Origin: Antarcticimicrobium sp040365005
GTDB lineage: Bacteria > Pseudomonadota > Alphaproteobacteria > Rhodobacterales > Rhodobacteraceae
DNA length: 64,000 nt
Direction: 5' to 3'
Assembly: GCF_040365005.1 (NCBI RefSeq)
Contig: NZ_BAABWV010000017.1
Coordinates: 72,465 to 136,464 of the forward strand
Below the pieces are notes generated by a model. It was not told where the DNA came from. It saw only the letters and a program-made list of their open reading frames with translations, and did no database searches. The stretch's first letter is position 1. Every line of letters starts with the position of its first letter. A program made the translations under genes and the position numbers. Shown here one piece after another: positions 57,277-64,000 of this stretch.

Positions 57277-58521
57277 TTGGCCACGAAACGAAAACATTCA
57301 CGCCTTGTTCTGATCCTGATCGCGCTGGCGTTGATCGGGGCGGCGTTGACGGCGGCGTTCCGGCCGCGCCCTGCGCTGGTCGACATCGACACGGTGCGCA
57401 TCGGCACCATGCGGGTGACCATCGACGAAGAGGGGCGCACCCAGGTGCATGAGCCTTATGTGGTCTCCTCCCCCGTCGCGGGAGAGTTGCAGCGCGTCAC
57501 CGTGCTGCCGGGGCAGAAGGTGGCGCGCAACGAAACCGTGGTGGCACGGATGCGGCCCGCCAACCCCACGGCGCTGGATGCGCGGACCCGCGAGCAGGCG
57601 CAGGCGGCGGTGACCGCCGCCGAGGCCGCCATCCAGGTGGCCCATGCCGACCTGAACGCGGCGATGGCGAACCAGGAGTACGCCGACAGCGAGTTGCAGC
57701 GGGTCAGCCGGCTGGTCGAGCGCGGCATCACCAGCAAGGTCGCGCAGGAACGCGCCGAACAGGAGTCCCGCGTCGCCCATGCCGCCGTCAACACCGCCCG
57801 CGCCGCCATCGCCATGCGCGTGGCCGAGCTGAACAGCGCGCGCGCCCAGCTCATCAGTTTCGAAAACGAGGAGACCACCAGGGCAATGGAGGAGGCCGGG
57901 CCGACGGATCCGGGCATCCCGATCCTCGCGCCGATCGACGGCACCATCCTGAAGCTGGTCCACAAGAGCGAGACCACCCTGCCCGCCGGTGAGCCGATCC
58001 TCGAGATCGGCGACGTGGAACGCGATCTGGAGATCGAGGTGGAACTGCTGTCATCGGACGCGGTGCAGGTGCACCCCGGCGATCCGGTCATCATCACCAA
58101 CTGGGGCGGCGACGGCGACCTCGAAGGCCGGGTCGAGCGGATCGATCCCTATGGCTATACCAAGTATTCCGCGCTCGGGGTCGAGGAACAGCGGGTCAAG
58201 GCAACCATCGGGTTCACCGGCGACAGCGCCCGGCGCGACGGGCTCGGCCACGGCTACCGCGTCGAGGTCCGCATCGTGGTCTGGGAGGGAGAGGGCGTCA
58301 CGCTGGTCCCCTCCAGCGCCCTGTTCCGTCACCGCGACGACTGGGCCGTGTTCCGGGTGACCGAGGACGGGGTGGCGCACCTGCAGATCGTGCGGATCGG
58401 CCCGGACAACGGCACCGTGGCGCAGCTGCGCGAGGGCCTCGACCCCGGCGACCGCGTGGTGCTGTTTCCCTCGGCCAGCCTGACCGAAGGCCAGCGCGTG
58501 GCGCAGCGACGGGTGGAGTGA
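57277..58521 (+). CDS. HlyD-family periplasmic adaptor
   Basis: A 414-residue membrane fusion protein starting at TTG 57277, four bases after the permease stop, with GAGGGA upstream. It has one N-terminal anchor (LVLILIALALIGAALTAAF), a lipoyl-like half motif VVSSPVAGELQRVTVLPGQKV, a coiled-coil hairpin rich in Ala/Glu (about 105-190), and the return lipoyl half IPILAPIDGTILKL. It would link the ABC permease to an outer membrane channel, in the manner of DevB or MacA. No TolC gene is next to it. Confidence 0.9.
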   Translation: MATKRKHSRLVLILIALALIGAALTAAFRPRPALVDIDTVRIGTMRVTIDEEGRTQVHEPYVVSSPVAGELQRVTVLPGQKVARNETVVARMRPANPTALDARTREQAQAAVTAAEAAIQVAHADLNAAMANQEYADSELQRVSRLVERGITSKVAQERAEQESRVAHAAVNTARAAIAMRVAELNSARAQLISFENEETTRAMEEAGPTDPGIPILAPIDGTILKLVHKSETTLPAGEPILEIGDVERDLEIEVELLSSDAVQVHPGDPVIITNWGGDGDLEGRVERIDPYGYTKYSALGVEEQRVKATIGFTGDSARRDGLGHGYRVEVRIVVWEGEGVTLVPSSALFRHRDDWAVFRVTEDGVAHLQIVRIGPDNGTVAQLREGLDPGDRVVLFPSASLTEGQRVAQRRVE

Positions 58522-58631
58522 CCGGTGGGATGACGGTCGGAATGACCGCGCGACGCGCCGTGCGCCTTTCCGACCGGCGGCGCAACCGATTGCAGGGCGT
58601 TATCGAACTCGGACGACCTGTGTGACGATAG

Positions 58632-59534
58632 TCAGCAGCCCCGCCATTCATCCTGCGGCACGGCAAGAAGCTGGTCGCGGACCCAATGCCCGGCACGGCC
58701 CAGCGCCCGCTGTTCGGTCCAGACAACGTCGATCCCTTCGTGTTCGTCGCTCTGCTGAAAGGCGCAGGCCATGCGCAGGAGCGTTCCCGCCGCGAGATGG
58801 CGACTGACCGAAGGCATGGGCAGTTCCGCCCAGCCAAGCCCCCGCAGGACGAGCGCGACGATCAGCTCCGGGTTCTCGGCCTGCCAGATCTTCGGGCTCT
58901 TGACCTCGTCCGTCAGGTCGCCCGGTGTCCGGTAGCGGCTGCGAAGGACGATCTGCCGGTGCTGGCGAAGCTCGGTATAGCCGGGATCCGGACAGGCCGC
59001 GAGCGGATGCTCCGGAGAGCAGACCGGCACGATCGTCGTGTGCCCGACCCCCCGGAACTGGAAACCGACCGGGTAGCTTTCCTGCTCGATCATCAGGCCA
59101 AGGTCGGCGCGACCCGCCTTCAAAAGCGCCCCGGTATCAGCCGGGCCGGTGGTGAATATCTCAAGCGATACGGTCGGAAACATCTCGCTGAACACATCCA
59201 GCGTGGCGTAGAGCGGCGCCGCATTGATGCCCTGTTCGACCACGAGGCCCAGGCGATCTTCTGTCCCTTCGGCCATTGAACCGGCTTTGGCCATGAGTTC
59301 CCGCGTGCCGAGCAGGATGCCGTTGGCGTGAGGCAACAGCGCACGGCCCTCGGGGGTCAGCGTGGGCGATCGGGTCGTGCGGTCGAAGAGTAGCAGGCCG
59401 GTGTCGATCTCGAGGTTGGCGATGGCCGTGGAAACTGCCGACTGCGCCTTGCCCAGGCGACGGGCCGCCGCTGAGAAGGAGCCGAGTTCGGCGGCAAGGA
59501 CAAAGGCTTGAAGGCTGTCGGAGGAGATCATCAA
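58632..59534 (-). CDS. LysR family transcriptional regulator
   Basis: A 300-residue regulator with the N-terminal winged helix SFSAAARRLGKAQSAVSTAIANLE and the substrate-binding fold after residue 90. It is divergent from a PACE efflux gene, 81 bases away. Such a layout is known for the aceR/aceI pair in Acinetobacter, in which the LysR protein activates the PACE pump in response to biocide. The inducer here is unknown. Confidence 0.93.
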   Translation of the reverse strand: MMISSDSLQAFVLAAELGSFSAAARRLGKAQSAVSTAIANLEIDTGLLLFDRTTRSPTLTPEGRALLPHANGILLGTRELMAKAGSMAEGTEDRLGLVVEQGINAAPLYATLDVFSEMFPTVSLEIFTTGPADTGALLKAGRADLGLMIEQESYPVGFQFRGVGHTTIVPVCSPEHPLAACPDPGYTELRQHRQIVLRSRYRTPGDLTDEVKSPKIWQAENPELIVALVLRGLGWAELPMPSVSRHLAAGTLLRMACAFQQSDEHEGIDVVWTEQRALGRAGHWVRDQLLAVPQDEWRGC

Positions 59535-59615
59535 CCTATCTGCATTTCAGATGCTATCAAACTTTATATCCTGCAATTGGATGATAGAAGCAACGCCAGA
59601 AACTCGGGGACCACC

Positions 59616-60068
59616 ATGACGGACAAGGCAATTCTCAGAACCAGGCGTGACAGGCTTCGTTACACGATCAGTTTCGAGGTGACCCTGATGGCAATACTCA
59701 TCCCGGTCGGCGCCGCGTTCTTCGACACCTCAGTGGCAGAGATCGGCCTGCTGGGCGTGGTGCTGTCGCTCAAGGCGATGGTTCTGAACCTTGTCTACAA
59801 CTGGGTGTTCGACCGTATCGACGCCCGCTCCGGCCGCATCTCCAGCGAGAGGTCGCACCTGGGGCGCATCCTCCACGCGGTCGGGTTCGAGGTTTCGCTT
59901 ACCTTTACGTCGCTGCCGATCTACATGATCTGGCTGGAAATCGGCGTACTCGAAGCCCTTGCCGCCGATATCGTCGTGACGACCTTCGTGGTTGGCTACA
60001 CCTATGTCTTCACGCTGGCCTACGACAAGGCGTTCCCCCTTGTCCGTCCGCAGGCCGCCGAAGCCTAG
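59616..60068 (+). CDS. PACE family multidrug/biocide efflux transporter
   Basis: A 150-residue inner membrane protein with four helices in two tandem BTP units. The first starts RLRYTISFEVTLMAILIPVG, the second RILHAVGFEVSLTFTSLPIY; the two GFEV/SFEV motifs hold the conserved Glu used in proton coupling. Relatives export chlorhexidine, acriflavine and short diamines. The start is MTDKAIL, and the upstream open frame overlaps the LysR promoter. Likely regulated by the divergent LysR protein. Confidence 0.92.
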   Translation: MTDKAILRTRRDRLRYTISFEVTLMAILIPVGAAFFDTSVAEIGLLGVVLSLKAMVLNLVYNWVFDRIDARSGRISSERSHLGRILHAVGFEVSLTFTSLPIYMIWLEIGVLEALAADIVVTTFVVGYTYVFTLAYDKAFPLVRPQAAEA

Positions 60069-60082
60069 ACACGTGCGAAATG

Positions 60083-60130
60083 CAGGCGAAGGCCGGACCT
60101 GACCAGCAGGCGAAGGCCGGACCTGACCAA
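60083..60130. repeat. Tandem duplication of a 24-base unit
   Basis: GCAGGCGAAGGCCGGACCTGACCA occurs twice in direct succession, between the PACE gene stop and the antiporter start. The unit holds the GGCCGGACC short inverted core. It looks like replication slippage or two adjacent binding sites. Confidence 0.7.
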
Positions 60131-60225
60131 AAGAGTCGGCTCAATCACCTGTGATGCGGCCCGGCAAGTGCCCCAAGGATGACTTTTGCGAATGCACTCG
60201 CTGATCCTTGTGGTATTTCAATACT

Positions 60226-62739
60226 ATGGACATCGTACTCGTCACCACTGTCATTGCCTCCCTGTTTCTCGTCATCGGGGTGGCGGAGCCGTTGGCGTCC
60301 CGGCTGCGCCTGCCCTACACCGTGATCCTGGCCGTTCTTGGCATCCTGATCGCGGTCGCCGCGACCTTTTTCCTCCGGACCGAGCTCACCGATGCGCTGA
60401 ACCCGGTGGCCGAGGCGATCCTGGGGTTGCCGATCCGCTCCAACGTCTTTCTCTACGTCTTCCTGCCGACGCTTCTGTTCCAGGCGACGCTGGGGATGAA
60501 CCTGCGCCGGATGCTCGACGACTGGGTACCGATCCTGGTGCTGGCCGTCGTCGCGGTGGTCGCGGCGACGCTCAGCGTGGGCTATGCCCTGTCCTGGGCG
60601 AGCGCGCTGCCCTTGGCGTCCTGCCTGCTGATCGGTGCCATCGTCTCGACGACCGACCCCTCGGCGGTGGTCTCGATCTTCCGTTCGCTTTCGGCACCGC
60701 GACGCCTTGCCCGGATCATCGAGGGCGAAAGCCTGCTGAACGACGCCGCCGCCATCGCGCTGTTCGGGTTGTTCATGGGCTTCGTGATGCTGGGCACCAA
60801 GGACCCGAGCCTGGGGGACGCGCTGGCCCGGTTCCCGGTCCTGATCGCGGGGGGCGCCTTCGTCGGCTGGCTGGCGGCGCGGGTCGCGGTCTGGGTCATG
60901 GCGCTGTTCAGCCATCACGAACTGGCACAGATCTCGATCTCGGTGGCGCTGCCCTATCTCGCCTATATCGGCGCCGAGCAAAGCATCGGCGCCTCGGGCG
61001 TGATCGCCGTGGTCGCCGCCGGGCTGACGCTGAACCTGACCGGCCCCGGGCACATTCCCCCGCAGGCCTGGACCAACCTGCGCGAGCTGTGGGACGTGCT
61101 GGCGCATTGGGCCGGGGCGTTGATCTTCATCCTCGCCGCGCTGCTGATCCCCCGGCTGCTGGAGGAGGTGCGGCTTGAGGATTTCGTGCTGGTCGGTGTC
61201 GTGGTCCTTGCCGCCATCGCCGCGCGGGCGGTGATCCTGTTCGGGTTGCTGCCGCTTCTGACCGCGCTGAAACTGTCACCAGCGGTGGAACGGCCCTATC
61301 GCGCGGCGATCCTCTGGGGCGGTTTGCGGGGCGCGGTTACACTGGCGCTGGCACTGGCGGTGACCGAGAGTTTCCGGGTGCCGGACGGCATTCAGCGCGT
61401 GGTCGGCATCCTTGCCACCGGCTTCACGCTCTTCACCCTGATCGTTCAGGGTACGACGCTGCGTTGGGTCATCGGGCGGCTCGGGCTTGACCGTCTGTCG
61501 CCGATCGACGAGGCGCTGTCGCGGCAGGTGGTCGCCGTTGCGCTCCAGACCGTGCGCGAGGACATCGCGCGCACGACCGAGAACTATGATCTGAGCCACG
61601 ATACCGTGCGCTCCGAGGCCAAACGCTTTGGCGAGCGGCTGGACGCGGCGGTGTCGACGGCGGAGGAGAGCGCCGACATCCTCGACCGCGACCGGGTCAC
61701 ACTGGGGTTGATCGCGCTGGCAGGCCATGAACGCGACACGATCCTTGCCCGGGTGCGGGAGCGGACGATTTCGGCGCGGATGGCCGAACAGGTCCTGTCG
61801 GATGCGGACCGGCTGATCGAGGGCGCGCGCACGCAGGGGCGCAGCGGATACCAACGCGCCTCTCGCCGCAGCGTCGCCTACGGCCGGGCCTTCCGCGCCG
61901 CCGTGTTGCTGAATGCCCGGCTGGGTCTGTCCGGACCGCTGGCGCGGCTGACCGCCGACCGGTTCGAGCTGTTGCTGTCGCAACGGCTGATCCTGCGCGA
62001 TCTCGATACCTTCATCGACGGGCGCATCCGGCGGATTCACGGGCGACGCGTGGCCGAGCTTCTGCACGAGTTGCTTGCTCGGCGGGTCGAGGCGGTGGAA
62101 ACCGCTCTGGAGGGGCTGCGGCTGCAATATCCCGGTTATGCGGAAAAGCTGGAACGCCGCTTCATCCGGCGCACGGCACTGCGGCTGGAAGAGCGGGAAT
62201 ACACCGCGATGCGCGAGGACGGGCTGATCGGCGCCGAGGTCTATACCGCGCTGATGCAGGATCTGGGCGCCCGCCGGGCGGCGGCCGAGGAACGCCCGCG
62301 CCTCGACATCGCGCTCCGACGGGCCGAGCTTGTCCGGCAGTTCCCGCTTTTCGCCGATCTGGACAAGACCGCGCTCAAGCGCCTCGGGCGCGCGCTCCAG
62401 ACCCGCTATGTCAACGCCGGCGAGGTGGTCATCCGCAAGGACAGCGCCGCGAAGAGCGTGTTCTTCATCGCCTCCGGCGCGGTGGAACTGGAGACCGCAG
62501 GGCAGACATGGCGACTGGGGCGCGGCGAGATGTTCGGCCAGATGGCGATCCTGATCCGGAAGGCGCGGCGGACCGAGGTGCGCGCGATCGCCCCCTCGAC
62601 GCTTCTCGTTCTCGACGAGACCCGTTTCCGCCGGTTTCTGGGCCGCAGTACGGCCTTGCAGGCGGCAGTGCGCGCCAGTGCCGAAAAACGGGGGATCGAA
62701 CCGCAGCGCCTGCTTCCCGCCGGGGATGATCCCAGCTGA
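60226..62739 (+). CDS. CPA1-type cation/proton antiporter with C-terminal cyclic-nucleotide-binding-like domain
   Basis: An 837-residue protein. The first 420 residues hold about twelve helices with STTDPSAVVSIFRSL and EGESLLNDAAAIALFGLF, the two family blocks with the coupling Asp residues. The last 420 are cytoplasmic: a charged helical region followed by a cNMP-binding domain (VFFIASGAVELE, GEMFGQMAILIR) at about 700-815. The residue set for cAMP phosphate binding (normally GE-x8-R-x-A) is partly present, as GEMFGQMAI and RRTEVRA. The start is ATG 60226; a TTG at 60208 adds six residues. Confidence 0.9.
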   Translation: MDIVLVTTVIASLFLVIGVAEPLASRLRLPYTVILAVLGILIAVAATFFLRTELTDALNPVAEAILGLPIRSNVFLYVFLPTLLFQATLGMNLRRMLDDWVPILVLAVVAVVAATLSVGYALSWASALPLASCLLIGAIVSTTDPSAVVSIFRSLSAPRRLARIIEGESLLNDAAAIALFGLFMGFVMLGTKDPSLGDALARFPVLIAGGAFVGWLAARVAVWVMALFSHHELAQISISVALPYLAYIGAEQSIGASGVIAVVAAGLTLNLTGPGHIPPQAWTNLRELWDVLAHWAGALIFILAALLIPRLLEEVRLEDFVLVGVVVLAAIAARAVILFGLLPLLTALKLSPAVERPYRAAILWGGLRGAVTLALALAVTESFRVPDGIQRVVGILATGFTLFTLIVQGTTLRWVIGRLGLDRLSPIDEALSRQVVAVALQTVREDIARTTENYDLSHDTVRSEAKRFGERLDAAVSTAEESADILDRDRVTLGLIALAGHERDTILARVRERTISARMAEQVLSDADRLIEGARTQGRSGYQRASRRSVAYGRAFRAAVLLNARLGLSGPLARLTADRFELLLSQRLILRDLDTFIDGRIRRIHGRRVAELLHELLARRVEAVETALEGLRLQYPGYAEKLERRFIRRTALRLEEREYTAMREDGLIGAEVYTALMQDLGARRAAAEERPRLDIALRRAELVRQFPLFADLDKTALKRLGRALQTRYVNAGEVVIRKDSAAKSVFFIASGAVELETAGQTWRLGRGEMFGQMAILIRKARRTEVRAIAPSTLLVLDETRFRRFLGRSTALQAAVRASAEKRGIEPQRLLPAGDDPS

Positions 62740-62957
62740 GATCGACGCCCGCCCCCTGTCGGCGTCGCGGTCCGTAACATGGTCGCAAAGTGCTGAAATG
62801 GTCCGGCGTCGCTGACCGTGACGGTGACTGACGCGGGCCCGTCAGATGAAGACGATGTCTTCTGTCAGCGCATGCTGAAAACGGGTGCTGCCAGACGAAT
62901 GCGGCCTGACCTGCCCCCCGCTGGTCCCTCGTTCATAACGAGAGTCTGCAGGTTGGA
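62740..62957. other. Spacer between the antiporter and the insertion sequence
   Basis: About 220 bases with no gene. Small open frames cross it but are low in family features. The IS end begins at 62958. Confidence 0.6.
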
Positions 62958-63899
62958 TGCTCTGCTCCCCAACCTTGGACCGCCGGGAGCTGGAAATTCC
63001 CGGGTCTGGTCACGATGACGGGCTGGTTGCGTCATCGGGAATGTGCAGGTTGATCGGGACGTTGTAGCCGATCGCGCTGTGAGGTCTGACCTCATTGTAG
63101 TCTCTGCGCCAATCCTCCAGCTTTTCGCGGGCGTCGGCAAGGCTCATGAACCAGTGGGCGTTCAAACATTCCGACCGGAGCTTGCTGTTGAACGCCTCGA
63201 TGAACCCATTGTCGGTCGGCTTGCCCGGGCGCGAGAAGTCGAGCGTGACGTTGTTGGCGTAGGCCCAGAGGTCGAGATCCCACGAGATGAACTCACTGCC
63301 ATAGCACGTCGGGAAGAAGCGCCGCTGAGAGGTTAAGGCCACGCGCGCAGCCCCGAAATAGCGCAGCGGGTGGCTATAACCGGGTCTCAGGTCTCAACAG
63401 TGGTTTTGCGTAAACCACACCGCTGAGGAGAACCGGGGGTCGGCCGCCGGGCAGAACCTCGAATGGGTGTCGACGATGGTCAGGATGCGGAGTTTTTTCC
63501 CATGGCGAGCTGGTCGTGAACGAAGTCCCCTTTCGGCAGATTGCTTCGCAATCGCCTATCGGGCAGCGATTGCCCAAACGTCGTTCGGACCAACCGCCTC
63601 TTGGCGATCCTCCCGCAGCTTCGCCTTCACCCTCCGCTTCGGGTGCTTGTTCCTGAGCTGTAAGCCCAACTCATTGTAAATCCTTCGAGTCTTCTTGATG
63701 TTCACTATCCAACCCTCTCTTCTCAGCAGCACATGAATGCGCCGGTAACCGTAACGCACACGCGTCTCGCAGATCTCTTTGATCCGTCGTTCCAATGCGG
63801 CCTGCCCGGTGCGATGGGATTTGTAGTGGTATGTCGAGGTGTCGAACCGCAGAACCCGGCAGGCCCGCCGGATCGACACACCCCACTCGGCCAACATCC
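62958..63899 (-). mobile_element. Decayed IS3-family element (minus strand)
   Basis: The element carries only OrfB fragments; OrfA is missing at its 5' side. The lower-coordinate end reads TGCTCTGCTCCCCAACC at 62958, which resembles the end of the second IS at 63900 (TGACATGCTCCCCTG) in the TGCTCCCC core and in the following GTCCG/GGACCG. This suggests that 62958 is the right terminal inverted repeat. The 5' side stops abruptly at about 63899, where the second IS starts. Confidence 0.8.
63010..63897 (-). pseudogene. IS3-family transposase OrfB, broken
   Basis: The N-terminal part (63897 down to 63556) matches IS3 OrfB with SIRRACRVLRFDTSTYHYKS and VRYGYRRIHVLLRREGW and ends just after DVWA. 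The integrase-core C-terminus (63342 down to 63010) has GSEFISWDLDLWAYANNV, the DDE Glu region SRPGKPTDNGFIEAFN and the EDWRRDYNEVRPHSAIGY ending. Between them the frame is lost: a DFVHDQLAMGK segment at 63525-63495 needs one extra A in a run of six (63493-63498) to continue as KLRILTIVDTHSRF. Extra bases also lie before it. It cannot make an active transposase. Confidence 0.88.
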
Positions 63900-64000
63900 T
63901 GACATGCTCCCCTGAAAAGTCCGCGGTTTGAAGTTAGCCTGTTCTCCAAACGAGGAGACAGACGATGCGGAAGAACCGATTCAGCGAAGAACAGATCATT
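63900..64000 (+). mobile_element. Left end of a second IS3-family element, cut by the window
   Basis: The presumed terminal repeat TGACATGCTCCCCTGAAAAG starts at 63900. It is followed by GTTAGCCTGTTCTCC, a GAGGAG ribosome binding site and the OrfA start at 63965. Most of the element lies beyond the right edge of the window. It directly abuts the 5' break of the minus-strand OrfB remnant. Confidence 0.75.
63965..64000 (+). CDS. IS3-family transposase OrfA, partial (N-terminus only)
   Basis: Twelve codons read MRKNRFSEEQII, the typical opening of IS3-family OrfA, the helix-turn-helix DNA-binding subunit. GAGGAG lies about ten bases upstream. The rest lies outside the window; whether the element is intact cannot be told. 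Confidence 0.8.
   Translation, partial: MRKNRFSEEQII

Noticed and set aside
60083..60130. CRISPR-like repeat
   Set aside because: Only two copies with no spacer and no cas genes nearby.
62818..63018. Small plus-strand gene of 66 codons near the IS
   Set aside because: No ribosome binding site, no family similarity, and it runs across the presumed IS end.

Overview
The window is a high-GC chromosomal segment that looks like a member of the Rhodobacteraceae (Rhodobacterales, Alphaproteobacteria). This rests on gene content and style: a gcvT-gcvH-gcvP operon behind a tandem glycine riboswitch, DUF1178 and EcsC proteins, TamA/TamB, an ExoY-type sugar transferase, and short GC-rich extragenic palindromes. 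No tRNA, rRNA or CRISPR array was seen. Names come from reading motifs; no database search was run.

Bases 1-24200 are mostly housekeeping: a membrane protein cut by the left edge, an SDR oxidoreductase, DUF1178, EcsC, a GNAT acetyltransferase, a flavin reductase, an AEC transporter, a SulP transporter, MTA phosphorylase, a LysE exporter broken by an amber codon, a small ribbon-helix-helix protein divergent from apt, an acyl-CoA dehydrogenase, the glycine cleavage operon, a secreted protein, a lipoprotein, GAPDH and the tamA-tamB pair. A glucokinase follows on the opposite strand.

Bases 25200-50240 form a Wzx/Wzy-type exopolysaccharide locus. It has glycosyltransferases, a WecG/TagA enzyme, an O-antigen ligase/polymerase-like protein, a Wzx flippase, a Wzz/GumC chain-length protein, a CpsD-like ATPase without the Walker A lysine, and an ExoY-like initiating transferase. 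No Wza-type outer membrane exporter is in view. Inside it sits a compact same-strand operon (28857-44413): a type I PKS (KS-AT-KR-DH-ACP-TE), a GT2 glycosyltransferase, an NRPS-like protein (formyltransferase, condensation remnant, adenylation domain interrupted by a luciferase-like monooxygenase, carrier protein), a phosphopantetheinyl transferase, an SGNH-like protein and a secreted glycoside-hydrolase-like protein. The adenylation pocket reads as glycine-specific. The simplest model is a small formyl-glycine/polyketide product that is glycosylated or attached to the polysaccharide. This is the most interesting part of the window.

Bases 50793-62740 hold an EthD protein, a divergent sugar-acid kinase, a thioesterase, an amidase, a three-gene ABC export system (ATPase, FtsX permease, HlyD-like adaptor), a LysR regulator divergent from a PACE efflux pump, and a large cation/proton antiporter with a cyclic-nucleotide-binding-like tail. 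Bases 62958-64000 are insertion-sequence DNA: a decayed IS3-family element on the minus strand, abutted by the left end of a second IS3-family element on the plus strand that runs out of the window.
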